Origin: Clostridium sp. AF37-5
GTDB taxonomy: Bacteria; Bacillota; Clostridia; Lachnospirales; Lachnospiraceae
Assembly: GCF_003477605.1 (NCBI RefSeq)
Contig: NZ_QUDR01000006.1
Coordinates: 109,729 to 173,728 of the forward strand
Length of the DNA stretch: 64,000 nt
Direction of reading: 5' to 3'
Positions 34,687 to 43,299 of the stretch are shown one piece after another; within the stretch, counting starts at the first letter, position 1, and every line of letters starts with the position of its first letter. The notes beneath the pieces were generated by a model, which saw only the letters and a list, made by a program, of their open reading frames with translations, searched no databases and was not told where the DNA came from. Made by a program: the position numbers and the translations under genes.

Positions 34687-34821
34687 GTAATTTAACAAAA
34701 AGTTTTACGAAGAGTGGGTTTTGAGTACGTCAGTAGGGGCACTGGTAGTTTCAGTGCCCCTACTGTTACGCACTCAACGAGCGGAAGCGCCCACGAAGCG
34801 TAAAACCTTTTGCTAAATTAC
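34687..34821 (+). repeat. Long palindromic repeat, copy D (short version)
   Basis: About 135 bp in the same orientation as copies B and E: gagtacgtcagtaggggcactggtag then cagtgcccctactgttacgcactcaa. The outer boxes are gtaattta / taaattac, and the far ends present in copies A and B are missing. In the apical stem the family's ggtatg/catacc is replaced by agtagg/cctact, a paired compensatory change. Ends 31 bases before the SCIFF promoter. Confidence 0.8.
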
Positions 34822-34852
34822 GGAAAATTAAAAAAATCACCCTACAATTATC

Positions 34853-34881
34853 TTGCACAACACAAAAACCTATGCTACAAT
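34853..34881 (+). promoter_or_regulatory. Promoter of the SCIFF gene
   Basis: TTGCAC, 17 bases, TACAAT, 43 bases before the SCIFF start codon. Confidence 0.65.
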
Positions 34882-34924
34882 AAGAGTTACGAAAACGAAA
34901 CGATGGATTTAAATGGAGGCAATC

Positions 34925-35065
34925 ATGAAAAGAATTAAAACTTTGACAACAAAGAATTTAAAAGAAACATTGAAAAAAGGTGGATGCGGAGAATGTCAGA
35001 CATCCTGCCAGTCAGCTTGTAAAACATCCTGTACAGTAGGAAACCAGAGCTGCGAAAACAAATAA
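34925..35065 (+). CDS. scfA: SCIFF precursor peptide (six-cysteine ranthipeptide)
   Basis: A 46-residue peptide after a ggagg RBS. The leader MKRIKTLTTKNLKETLKKGG is the near-invariant SCIFF leader; the core has six cysteines (21, 24, 28, 32, 36, 43), the family pattern of six Cys in about forty-five residues. The maturase downstream installs thioether bonds from Cys sulfur to non-alpha carbons of acceptor residues (ranthipeptide chemistry), probably to Thr/other residues between the cysteines. The family is almost universal in Clostridia and has been linked to signalling; its exact role is open. The gene is too short for many gene callers. Confidence 0.95.
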   Translation: MKRIKTLTTKNLKETLKKGGCGECQTSCQSACKTSCTVGNQSCENK

Positions 35066-35085
35066 GTAAGGAAACTGTTTGAATA

Positions 35086-35164
35086 AACGGTGATTATGAG
35101 CAATGGAGGGCTGACCGAAGGAGACTTCGGTCTAGTCCTCATTGCACGTTATAGCGTCACCGTT
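35086..35164 (+). other. Structured spacer between SCIFF precursor and maturase genes
   Basis: Nested stems: aacggtga (35086-35093) with tcaccgtt (35157-35164); gcaatggagg...gaccgaag (35100-35120) with cttcggtc...cctcattgc (35125-35145), loop gaga. It is a strong hairpin without a T-run, so it is not a classical terminator. It sits 8 bases before the maturase RBS and could limit maturase translation or protect the SCIFF mRNA 3' end, giving much more peptide than enzyme (inference). Confidence 0.65.
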
Positions 35165-35183
35165 ACAGAATGAGAGGTCAAGG

Positions 35184-36587
35184 ATGATACATCAGTATAA
35201 GAATAATGGATATAATATTGTGTTAGATGTAAACAGCGGTTCCATTCATGTTGTGGATGACGTTGTTTATGACGTGCTTTCTCTGATGGATGAAGAAAAT
35301 GCAGATCGCTATGGAGAAGCCGAATTTTCACGTATTGCCGATGTTATTTTGAAGAATGATTATAAAGAAGAAGTTACGAAAGAGGATTTAAAAGACGTCT
35401 TTTCTGACTTGCAGGAATTAGAGGAGAACGGAACACTTTTCACAAAAGATGTTTACAAAGAAGGCGTCATTGATTTCAAAAAGAGACAGACGGTAGTAAA
35501 AGCACTCTGCCTGCATATTGCCCATGACTGCAACTTAGCATGCCGTTACTGTTTTGCCGGTGAAGGAGAATATCAGGGCGACCGTTCTCTTATGAGTTAT
35601 GAAGTAGGAAAAAAAGCATTGGACTTTTTGGTGGAAAATTCCGGCAGCAGAAGAAATCTTGAAGTGGATTTCTTTGGCGGAGAGCCGCTTTTAAACTTTG
35701 ATGTTGTAAAAAAATTAGTAGCTTACGGCAGAGAAATTGAAAAAGAAAAAGACAAGCATTTCCGTTTCACCTTAACGACAAACGGTGTTTTGTTAAACGA
35801 TGACATCATTGAATTTGCAAATCAAGAAATGGACAACATTGTCTTAAGTATTGATGGACGTAAAGAAGTGCATAACCACATGCGCCCGTTCAAAAACGGA
35901 ACCGGAAGTTATGACTTTATTATAGATAAATTCAAAAAAGTAGCAGAATCGAGAAACCAGCAGAAATATTATGTGCGTGGAACATTTACCCATAATAATC
36001 TGGATTTTGTTGAAGATGTGCTGCATTTGGCAGATGAAGGCTTTGAACAGATTTCGGTTGAGCCGGTTGTGGCAGATCCGAAAGAGCCGTATGCCATCCA
36101 GCCGGAAGATATTCCTCAAATTTGTGAGGGCTATGACATTCTTGCAAAAGAGATGCTTGCCCGCAAAAAACAGGGAAAAGGATTTAATTTCTTCCATTAC
36201 ATGATTGACTTGAGCGGCGGTCCATGTGTTTACAAACGTTTGTCCGGATGTGGTTCCGGAACAGAATATTTAGCGGTTACACCGTGGGGCGATTTGTATC
36301 CTTGTCATCAGTTCGTGGGTGAAGAACAATTTTGCTTGGGAAATGTAGATGACGGTGTTGTAAATACGGATATGCGCGATACATTTAAATTGTGTAATGT
36401 ATATGCAAAAGAGGAGTGTAGGAACTGCTTTGCCAAATTCTATTGCAGCGGCGGCTGTGCGGCAAATGCTTATCACTGCCACGGTGACATTAACAAACCG
36501 TATGAAACCGGCTGTGAATTGCAGCGCAAACGTGTGGAATGTGCGATTATGCTCAAGGCAGCAGAAGCCTATGATGAGGAAAATTAG
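35184..36587 (+). CDS. scfB: SCIFF maturase, radical SAM/SPASM thioether-forming enzyme
   Basis: A 467-residue radical SAM peptide-modifying enzyme. The N-terminal 90 residues form the peptide-binding (RRE-like) part (MIHQYKNNGYNIVLDVNSGS). The radical SAM Cx3Cx2C is DCNLACRYCF (Cys116, 120, 123). The C-terminal SPASM region supplies ligands for auxiliary 4Fe-4S clusters (GCGSGTEYLAVTPWGDLYPC, then CRNCFAKFYCSGGCAANAYHC). Start at ATG 35184, with gagagg six bases before it; an in-frame codon at 35142 lies inside the spacer hairpin. It should act on the 46-residue SCIFF peptide just upstream. Confidence 0.95.
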   Translation: MIHQYKNNGYNIVLDVNSGSIHVVDDVVYDVLSLMDEENADRYGEAEFSRIADVILKNDYKEEVTKEDLKDVFSDLQELEENGTLFTKDVYKEGVIDFKKRQTVVKALCLHIAHDCNLACRYCFAGEGEYQGDRSLMSYEVGKKALDFLVENSGSRRNLEVDFFGGEPLLNFDVVKKLVAYGREIEKEKDKHFRFTLTTNGVLLNDDIIEFANQEMDNIVLSIDGRKEVHNHMRPFKNGTGSYDFIIDKFKKVAESRNQQKYYVRGTFTHNNLDFVEDVLHLADEGFEQISVEPVVADPKEPYAIQPEDIPQICEGYDILAKEMLARKKQGKGFNFFHYMIDLSGGPCVYKRLSGCGSGTEYLAVTPWGDLYPCHQFVGEEQFCLGNVDDGVVNTDMRDTFKLCNVYAKEECRNCFAKFYCSGGCAANAYHCHGDINKPYETGCELQRKRVECAIMLKAAEAYDEEN

Positions 36588-36640
36588 GGCAGCATAACCT
36601 TCGTCGTTTCAAAAAGATGGAAATTTTGCAAAAAAAAACT

Positions 36641-36668
36641 TTGAAATATTTGGAAATACGTTTATAAT
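36641..36668 (+). promoter_or_regulatory. Promoter of mbl
   Basis: TTGAAA, 16 bases, TATAAT, about 60 bases before the GTG start. Confidence 0.6.
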
Positions 36669-36729
36669 ATGTATAGATAATGGGAATGCTATACAGGTAT
36701 ACAGGAGATAGTGAAAGGAGATTAGTAAA

Positions 36730-37731
36730 GTGGCTTTTGATATTGGAATTGATTTGGGTACCGCCAGCATATTGGTATATGTAAAAGGAAAAGGCGTTGT
36801 ATTAAAAGAGCCTAGTGTTGTTGCTTTTGACCGTGACACAAACCGGATTAAAGCAATTGGAGAAGAGGCGCGTCTGATGTTAGGACGTACGCCGGGAAAC
36901 ATTGTAGCAGTTCGTCCTCTTCGTCAGGGTGTTATTTCTGATTACACCGTAACGGAGAAGATGTTAAAATATTTCATTCAGAAAGCGGTTGGCAAACAGA
37001 GATTTCGTAAACCGCTTATTAGTATCTGTGTGCCAAGCCAGGTAACAGAGGTTGAGAGAAAAGCTGTAGAAGATGCTGCTTTTCAGGCAGGTGCACGCGA
37101 TGTAAAGATCATTGAGGAGCCGATTGCAGCTGCAATTGGAGCCGGTATTGATATTGCTCGTCCTTGTGGAAATATGATTGTAGATATCGGTGGTGGTACA
37201 TCGGATATTGCGGTAATCAGTTTGGGAGGTACTGTTGTCAGTGCTTCGATTAAGATTGCCGGAGATGATTTCGATGATGCGATTGTCCGTTATATGAGAA
37301 AGAAACACAACCTGCTGATTGGTGAGAGAACCGCTGAGGATATAAAGATTCGCATTGGTTCTGCTTATCCACGGCCGGAAAGTGTGACAGTAGATGTCCG
37401 CGGACGTAACTTGGTGACCGGTCTGCCAAAGACCATTACCGTTACTTCTGAGGAAACAGAAGAAGCATTAAAAGATACAACTTCACAGATTGTAGAAGCA
37501 GTACATAGTGTACTGGAAAAAACACCGCCGGAATTGGCAGCCGATATCGCAGACCGCGGAATCGTACTCACTGGTGGCGGAAGTTTGTTGTATGGATTAG
37601 AAGAATTGATTGAATCCAAAACAGGAATTACAACGATGACGGCAGAAGATCCGATGACAGCAGTTGCAATTGGTACCGGTCGTTATGTGGAATTTTTAAG
37701 TGGAGAAGTGACTATAGGGGATGCTAATTAA
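36730..37731 (+). CDS. mbl: MreB/Mbl actin-like rod-shape protein
   Basis: A 333-residue bacterial actin that organises lateral wall synthesis as membrane-bound filaments. Actin-fold motifs: GIDLGTASILVYV (phosphate 1), EPIAAAIGAGIDI (connect 1), MIVDIGGGTSDIAVIS (phosphate 2) and GIVLTGGGSLLYGLEE (adenosine). GTG start at 36730 follows aaaggag. I prefer Mbl to MreB because flgF and flgG-type genes follow directly, as in the Bacillus mbl-flhO-flhP arrangement, and because mreC/mreD are absent here. Confidence 0.88.
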   Translation: MAFDIGIDLGTASILVYVKGKGVVLKEPSVVAFDRDTNRIKAIGEEARLMLGRTPGNIVAVRPLRQGVISDYTVTEKMLKYFIQKAVGKQRFRKPLISICVPSQVTEVERKAVEDAAFQAGARDVKIIEEPIAAAIGAGIDIARPCGNMIVDIGGGTSDIAVISLGGTVVSASIKIAGDDFDDAIVRYMRKKHNLLIGERTAEDIKIRIGSAYPRPESVTVDVRGRNLVTGLPKTITVTSEETEEALKDTTSQIVEAVHSVLEKTPPELAADIADRGIVLTGGGSLLYGLEELIESKTGITTMTAEDPMTAVAIGTGRYVEFLSGEVTIGDAN

Positions 37732-37772
37732 GTTTTCCGGTTACAGGTCACAAAAAGAACAGGAGGTATGAT

Positions 37773-38549
37773 ATGTTCCGAGGTCTTTATACAGCGTGGA
37801 CCGGTATGGCAAATGAACAGAAAAGACTGGATGTTATTTCCAATAATATGGCGAACTCAAATACGGTTGGCTATAAAGATGAAAAAGTTGCCAGTCAGGC
37901 ATTTGACCAGGTGCTTGGAATTAAGATTCGAGACGGCTCACAGGCATATCACAATGAGTGTATTGGAAGTTTAAGCCTTGGCGTAAAAATCGGAGAAACT
38001 TATACCGATTATTCGCAGGGTTCGGTCAGACAGACCGGTGGTACATATGATTTGGCATTGAGTGGCAGTGGATTCTTTACAGTGAGTGTAACGGACAAGG
38101 CAGGAGAGGTTCATACGCGTTACACAAGAGACGGAAGGTTTCATCTGACGAAAGACGGCCTGCTGGTAGATGCTGATGGAAATGCCGTCCAGGGACAAAA
38201 TGGAAATATTACCATCGACCCTTCGTCGAAAAACGTATCAATTTCGGCGACCGGACAGATTATGGCAGACGGCGAACTTGTAGATACTCTTAATATTGTT
38301 GATTTTGAGGACTACGATTATTTGAAAAAATACGGAGATACTATGTATGAACCAGTGGACGGAGCCACGACCAAAGATGCAGAAGGAGAAATTTTGCAAG
38401 GTTATACCGAACAGTCAAATGTTAATGTTGTGCGCGAAATGGTCGATATGATTACTATAACCCGTGCCTATGAAGCGGGTCAGAAAGTGATTCGTTCATA
38501 CGATTCGATGTTAGACAAATCGGTTAATCAGGTAGGAGCACTTAAGTAA
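37773..38549 (+). CDS. flgF: Flagellar basal-body rod protein FlgF-type (FlhO)
   Basis: A 258-residue rod protein. The N-terminal rod motif FRGLYTAWTGMANEQKRLDVISNN, ending in MANSNTVGYK, and the C-terminal motif NVNVVREMVDMITITRAYEAGQKVI form the conserved coiled-coil ends of axial proteins. The middle is the variable beta domain. Exported through the flagellar apparatus rather than by a signal peptide. RBS ggaggta. It precedes flgG by 24 bases. Confidence 0.88.
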   Translation: MFRGLYTAWTGMANEQKRLDVISNNMANSNTVGYKDEKVASQAFDQVLGIKIRDGSQAYHNECIGSLSLGVKIGETYTDYSQGSVRQTGGTYDLALSGSGFFTVSVTDKAGEVHTRYTRDGRFHLTKDGLLVDADGNAVQGQNGNITIDPSSKNVSISATGQIMADGELVDTLNIVDFEDYDYLKKYGDTMYEPVDGATTKDAEGEILQGYTEQSNVNVVREMVDMITITRAYEAGQKVIRSYDSMLDKSVNQVGALK

Positions 38550-38573
38550 TAGTTTATTTGGAGGTGGCAGCCG

Positions 38574-39383
38574 ATGATGCGTTCTTTATGGACTGCAGCC
38601 AGTGGAATGATTGGCGAGCAGAGCAATCTTGACGTGATTGCAAACAATTTATCAAATATTAATACAACCGGATACAAGACTCAGAAAGCAAATTTTAAAT
38701 CACTGATTTATCAGAATTTGCAGGCAAAGTCAACGACAACGACCGGAGAACCAAAGCCGGTAGGAGCACAGGTTGGACTTGGTGTCCGTGTTGGCTCAAT
38801 TTCTTCTGATTTTACACAGGGAGCCTTAAATGCTTCAAATGGCGCGTTTGATTACGCCATTCAGGGCGAGGGATTTTTCCGTGTACAGTTAGCAGACGGA
38901 AGTATTGCTTATACGAGAAATGGTCATTTTAATATGTCCATTCAGGGCGACAGCATTGCCCTGACAGACAGTGAGGGAAATCCGGTACTCGATGTAAACG
39001 GAAATGCAATTACTGTTCCGAATACATACCGTTCCAGTAAAATTGGCGTTGACCAGTTTGGTAACTTGACTTATCCGGATGCGAATAACAACCAGCGGAA
39101 TATCGGAATTCAGATTGGTCTGGCATATTTTCCAAATGCCGGTGGACTTGAGAAAACATCAAACTCGAATTATCTGCAGTCGGAAGCGTCAGGAGCACCT
39201 ACGGTTTACACGGCAACAGAATTAAATTCGAAAATTGTATCTGGCTACTTGGAGAGCTCAAACGTACAGGCAGCCGATGAAATGGTAAATATGATTATTG
39301 CCCAGCGTGCTTACGAAATGAATTCAAAAGCAATCACAGCATCGGATGAGATGCTTCAGCAGGCAAATAATTTACGTTCATGA
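38574..39383 (+). CDS. flgG: Flagellar distal rod protein FlgG (FlhP)
   Basis: A 269-residue distal rod protein. Both axial-protein ends are present: MRSLWTAASGMIGEQSNLDVIANN / LSNINTTGYKTQ at the start and SNVQAADEMVNMIIAQRAYEMNSKAI at the end. Length and the GEGFFRVQLADGSIAYTRNG central motif fit FlgG. RBS ggaggtgg. It forms an operon with flgF and the flgJ-like gene. Confidence 0.92.
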   Translation: MMRSLWTAASGMIGEQSNLDVIANNLSNINTTGYKTQKANFKSLIYQNLQAKSTTTTGEPKPVGAQVGLGVRVGSISSDFTQGALNASNGAFDYAIQGEGFFRVQLADGSIAYTRNGHFNMSIQGDSIALTDSEGNPVLDVNGNAITVPNTYRSSKIGVDQFGNLTYPDANNNQRNIGIQIGLAYFPNAGGLEKTSNSNYLQSEASGAPTVYTATELNSKIVSGYLESSNVQAADEMVNMIIAQRAYEMNSKAITASDEMLQQANNLRS

Positions 39384-39405
39384 TAAGTAAGGCGAGGTGA
39401 GACAT

Positions 39406-39750
39406 ATGGCAGTATCTTCAATTGGTGATACTTATTTCACAAATTATTCGACCGAGGCAAACGATGCAGTGTCGCAGAAAATGACAAGCCAGATTCAGGA
39501 TGCCGAAACGGATGAAGAAATGTTAGATGCGTGCAAGCAGTTTGAATCGTATCTGGTGCAGCAGATGTTTAAATCCATGGAAGAATCTGCAAAAGTATTT
39601 TCGGATGATGACGAGGATAACAGCAATGACTACGTTAATATGTTTCAGGACAATTATTTATCTGCCATCGCTGACCAGATGGTAAACAGCGGTCAGGGAC
39701 TTGGCATCGCAGACAAACTTTACGAATCAATGGTGAACAACAAAGTATAA
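39406..39750 (+). CDS. flgJ: FlgJ N-terminal-like rod-binding protein
   Basis: A 114-residue protein with the rod-binding domain motif ACKQFESYLVQQMFKSM and the C-terminal ADQMVNSGQGLGIADKLYESM. It lacks the muramidase domain that FlgJ has in Gammaproteobacteria, the normal state in Firmicutes. I chose ATG 39406, seven bases after gaggtg; GTG 39397 in the same frame overlaps that RBS. It should help assemble the flagellar rod in the wall. Confidence 0.85.
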   Translation: MAVSSIGDTYFTNYSTEANDAVSQKMTSQIQDAETDEEMLDACKQFESYLVQQMFKSMEESAKVFSDDDEDNSNDYVNMFQDNYLSAIADQMVNSGQGLGIADKLYESMVNNKV

Positions 39751-39770
39751 TGCGAAAATCAAAGAAAGAA

Positions 39771-39812
39771 TAAGCCTTTGACGAAAAGAAACACAGTCAA
39801 GGGCTTTTTACA
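39771..39812 (+). terminator. Terminator after the flagellar rod operon
   Basis: Stem aagcctttgac / gtcaagggctt followed by tttttac. Confidence 0.75.
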
Positions 39813-39828
39813 TATTTAGGAGGCACTC

Positions 39829-42072
39829 ATGGAGGAAAGAAGAGGGTATGTGTCACACATCGTCTATCGCAACGTGGAAAATGGGTACACGGTATTTGAA
39901 TTGGAAAATCCCGATGAAGATGTGGAGGAAACCTGCGTCGGAAATGTTCCATTTCTAAACGAGGGAGAATATGTATGTGTGAGAGGAGAACTTGTTACGC
40001 ACCCGATTTATCAGGAGCAGTTGAAGGTGATGTCCTGTGAGGTGCAGGAACCGGATGATGAACTGGCGATGCTCAGATATCTTTCGTCCGGTGCGATTGC
40101 CGGTGTGCGTGGCGGACTGGCAAAGCGGATTGTGGATAAATTCGGGGATAAAACCTTTGAAATCATAGAAAAAGAGCCGGAGCGGCTTGCGGAGGTCAAA
40201 GGAATTACGGAAAAGAAAGCACGTGCAATTTCCGAGCAGTTTGAGGAAAAAAGAGAAATGCGCGGAGCCATGCTTTTCTTACAGGAGTATGGCATTTCAA
40301 ATGCGCTTGCCGTAAAAATTTATCAGACCTATGGCAGCGCACTTTATGAAATTGTCCGTGAAAATCCGTATCGGATGGCAGAAGATATCAGCGGTGTCGG
40401 ATTCCGAATTGCGGATGAAATTGCAAGAAAAAGCGGCTTTGCGATGGACTCTGCACCGAGAATCCGTGCAGGTATTTTGTATGTGTTAAATGCGGGAACC
40501 AAAGAGGGCTATGTCTACATGCCGGAAAAACTGCTTTTACAGGAGGCGGTTTACCAGCTTGGTGTGTCGATGGATCAGCTGATGGATTCTTTAGAAGAAT
40601 TGGTATATGATAAATCCGTGATTGTGACTGAGGAGCGGGATGTTTACCTGCCGTCCTTATATTATTCGGAAATGAACTGTGCCAGAATGTTATTTGACCT
40701 AAATGTGCCGGTGGAGCGTCCGACGAAGGCTTTGGATGAACTAATCTCGCGTGTTGAAAAAAGTCAGGAAATTGTACTCGATGACCAGCAGAAAATCGCG
40801 GTGCGAGAAGCTCTCACCAGTGGATTTTTAGTAATTACCGGTGGACCTGGTACCGGTAAAACAACGACGATTAATACATTGATTGAGTGTCTTATGGAAA
40901 AAGGGTTGTCGATTTTGCTTGCGGCCCCAACCGGACGTGCCGCTAAGCGAATGGCAGAGGCAACCGGTCAGGAGGCACAGACCATTCACCGTCTGTTAGA
41001 GTATAATGGAGCGGCGGCAGAACAGGAAAATGTGAGCGAGGAACGCTCGGATTTATTTGGCAGAAATGAGTGGAATCCGCTTGAAACCGACGTCGTAATT
41101 ATTGATGAGATGTCGATGGTAGATATTTTCCTGTTCCATAATTTATTGAAAGCGATTGCTGTTGGAACCCGTCTGATTTTGGTGGGCGATGTAAACCAGC
41201 TTCCGAGTGTGGGACCGGGAAATGTGCTGCGGGATGTAATTAATTCTCACTGCTTTAATGTTGTGAGGCTGTCTCATATTTTCCGTCAGGCAGCGGAAAG
41301 TGATATTATTGTAAATGCCCACCGCATCCATCGCGGAGAAGAGATTGCGCTGGATAATCAGAGTAAAGATTTCTTTTGCTTAAAACGGGATGACAGCCAT
41401 GGTGTGCTTGAAGTGATGCTCTGGCTTGTCCGAGACCGGATGCCAAAATATACGCATTGCACGCCGTTTGATGTGCAGGTCTTGACCCCGATGAAAAAGG
41501 GAGAACTGGGAGTTCACCGATGTAACGAAGTTTTGCAGCGGTATTTGAATCCGGAAGCACCAGGGAAAAATCAAATGGAACTTCACGGTGTTTTATTCCG
41601 TGAAGGTGACAAAGTCATGCAGATGAAAAACAATTACCAGATTAAATGGGAAATCCGCGGGTACAATCATATGATGATTGAAGAGGGGAGTGGCGTGTTT
41701 AATGGCGACTGCGGAATCATTACCGAAATTGATACATTCAATAAAGAGGTGACGGTGCGTTTTGATGATGAAAAATATGTCACTTATCCGCAGGGAAATC
41801 TGGATGAACTGGAACTGGCGTATGCCATTACCATACATAAGTCGCAGGGAAGCGAGTATCCGGCAGTTGTGTTGCCTATTTTATCGGGACCACGGCCGTT
41901 AATGAATCGAAACATTTTGTATACAGCGGTTACACGTGGCAAAAAGTGTGTGACGATTGTCGGAAACAAGGATACTGTGCGTGAAATGATACAAAATAAA
42001 TCCGAGCAGATGCGCTATTCTTCGCTGTGCCGCCGTCTGCAGGAATTGGAGCAGGAGTCATTGGAAAAGTAG
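39829..42072 (+). CDS. recD2: RecD2-type ATP-dependent DNA helicase
   Basis: A 747-residue RecD2 (RecD-like without RecBC) superfamily 1B 5'-3' helicase, involved in repair and replication-fork maintenance. An N-terminal OB-fold region (GYVSHIVYRNVENGYTVFEL), helix-hairpin-helix repeats (LAEVKGITEKKARAISEQF; MAEDISGVGFRIADEIA), Walker A ITGGPGTGKTTT (about 338-349), Walker B VVIIDEMSMVD and the C-terminal helicase motif AYAITIHKSQGSEYPAVVLP are seen. RBS aggagg. Followed closely by comF. Confidence 0.93.
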   Translation: MEERRGYVSHIVYRNVENGYTVFELENPDEDVEETCVGNVPFLNEGEYVCVRGELVTHPIYQEQLKVMSCEVQEPDDELAMLRYLSSGAIAGVRGGLAKRIVDKFGDKTFEIIEKEPERLAEVKGITEKKARAISEQFEEKREMRGAMLFLQEYGISNALAVKIYQTYGSALYEIVRENPYRMAEDISGVGFRIADEIARKSGFAMDSAPRIRAGILYVLNAGTKEGYVYMPEKLLLQEAVYQLGVSMDQLMDSLEELVYDKSVIVTEERDVYLPSLYYSEMNCARMLFDLNVPVERPTKALDELISRVEKSQEIVLDDQQKIAVREALTSGFLVITGGPGTGKTTTINTLIECLMEKGLSILLAAPTGRAAKRMAEATGQEAQTIHRLLEYNGAAAEQENVSEERSDLFGRNEWNPLETDVVIIDEMSMVDIFLFHNLLKAIAVGTRLILVGDVNQLPSVGPGNVLRDVINSHCFNVVRLSHIFRQAAESDIIVNAHRIHRGEEIALDNQSKDFFCLKRDDSHGVLEVMLWLVRDRMPKYTHCTPFDVQVLTPMKKGELGVHRCNEVLQRYLNPEAPGKNQMELHGVLFREGDKVMQMKNNYQIKWEIRGYNHMMIEEGSGVFNGDCGIITEIDTFNKEVTVRFDDEKYVTYPQGNLDELELAYAITIHKSQGSEYPAVVLPILSGPRPLMNRNILYTAVTRGKKCVTIVGNKDTVREMIQNKSEQMRYSSLCRRLQELEQESLEK

Positions 42073-42132
42073 TAAAAAAAGGATGCAAAATGAGGAAAAA
42101 TTTGCTATGATAGAAGAAGGGGAGGAGTGCCT

Positions 42133-42861
42133 TTGAATCCATTTGGATTTTTATTTCCACCGGCTTGTCCGATTTGTGGAACAGGATTGAAAAAGACAGA
42201 GAAAAAGGTTTGTTTATCCTGCCGCAGAAAATTATCGGAAGCGCGTGTAACAGAACCTGCCTGTGCCCGGTGCGGAAAGCCGTTAGAGGAGATTGAGACG
42301 GAGTACTGCGTAGACTGCGAAAAGAAACGCCGGGGAAAGTATGACTTTCTACGTCAAGGGACAGCGTTGTGGGTTTATACGGATTCGCTCAAGGAAGCAA
42401 TGGCGTCATTCAAATACGAAGGCTGTTATGAAAATGCAGCATTTTTCGCGGAAGAATTTATTCGATTCCGCAAAGAAAAACTGCTGGCATGGAAGCCGGA
42501 TTTTCTGATTCCTGTTCCGCTGCACAGACACAGAAGGTGGTTTCGCGGTTATAATCAGGCAGAGATTCTTGCGGAGGAAATCGGGAAGCGGTTACATCTT
42601 CCGGTAGAAACCGATGTCTTGTGTCGAAGTCTCGATACGAGTCCGCAAAAGCAGCTGGATGATAAGGCGAGATACCGGAATATGTCAAGTGCTTTCTATG
42701 TTCCGGAGAGTGCCGGTTATAAGTTAAATGGCAAGCGGGTTGTATTAATTGATGATATTTATACAACCGGTTCAACGTTAGAAGCGTGCGCCGGAGAATT
42801 AAAAAAAGCCGGTGTTAGTGAAATATATTCTGCCTGCCTTTGCATTGGTAGAGATTATTAG
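42133..42861 (+). CDS. comF: ComF family phosphoribosyltransferase-like protein
   Basis: About 242 residues. The N-terminal zinc-binding part has CPICGTG, CLSC, CARCGKP and CVDC cysteine pairs; the C-terminal part is a type I PRTase fold with the PRPP motif VVLIDDIYTTGST. ComF (ComFC) proteins take part in natural DNA uptake and single-stranded DNA handling. TTG 42133 is preferred, seven bases from ggagg; GTG 42127 is too close to the RBS. The comF-yvyF order is the same as in Bacillus. Confidence 0.88.
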   Translation: MNPFGFLFPPACPICGTGLKKTEKKVCLSCRRKLSEARVTEPACARCGKPLEEIETEYCVDCEKKRRGKYDFLRQGTALWVYTDSLKEAMASFKYEGCYENAAFFAEEFIRFRKEKLLAWKPDFLIPVPLHRHRRWFRGYNQAEILAEEIGKRLHLPVETDVLCRSLDTSPQKQLDDKARYRNMSSAFYVPESAGYKLNGKRVVLIDDIYTTGSTLEACAGELKKAGVSEIYSACLCIGRDY

Positions 42862-42875
42862 AGGAGGAAGGTACA

Positions 42876-43289
42876 ATGGAAATTGTTTCTTGTAAAGAAT
42901 GTGGAAAATTATTTAATTTTATACGTGGGCAGCGAGTCTGTCCGGCGTGCTCCCGTAAATTAGAGGACAAGTTTATGGAAGTAAAGAAATATGTCAGAGA
43001 GCATCCCAATGTAGATGTAAAGGAATTGTCGGAGGAAATGGATGTTTCTATCCGTCAGATTAACCGCTGGGTGCGTGAGGAGAGACTGGTATTTTCGGAT
43101 GATTCACCGGTCGGACTTCCTTGCGAGAGCTGTGGCGTAACAATTAAGACCGGACGTTTCTGTGATAAATGTAAAGCAGAGTTAGCGACCGGATTCCGCC
43201 ATGCGGCAGGACAGGATAAAAGACCGGCACCGCAGCCGGCACCAAGAAAAAGCGCCGCGGATAGCCGTATGCGCTTTTTAGATAACTAA
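42876..43289 (+). CDS. yvyF: YvyF/TIGR03826-like flagellar-region protein
   Basis: A 137-residue soluble protein with an N-terminal CKECGKLF...CPACSRKL zinc-finger-like pair, a helical central part (VREHPNVDVKELSEEMDVSIRQINRWV, helix-turn-helix-like), and a second CESCGVTI...CDKCKAEL pair. This pattern is the YvyF/TIGR03826 family found in flagellar loci. The role is unproven. It lies 14 bases after comF and would be the last gene of this operon. Confidence 0.82.
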   Translation: MEIVSCKECGKLFNFIRGQRVCPACSRKLEDKFMEVKKYVREHPNVDVKELSEEMDVSIRQINRWVREERLVFSDDSPVGLPCESCGVTIKTGRFCDKCKAELATGFRHAAGQDKRPAPQPAPRKSAADSRMRFLDN

Positions 43290-43299
43290 TTTATTAAAA

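Noticed and set aside
34925..35065. Metallothionein or ferredoxin-like small protein
   Set aside because: The leader, the six-Cys pattern and the adjacent radical SAM/SPASM maturase identify SCIFF.
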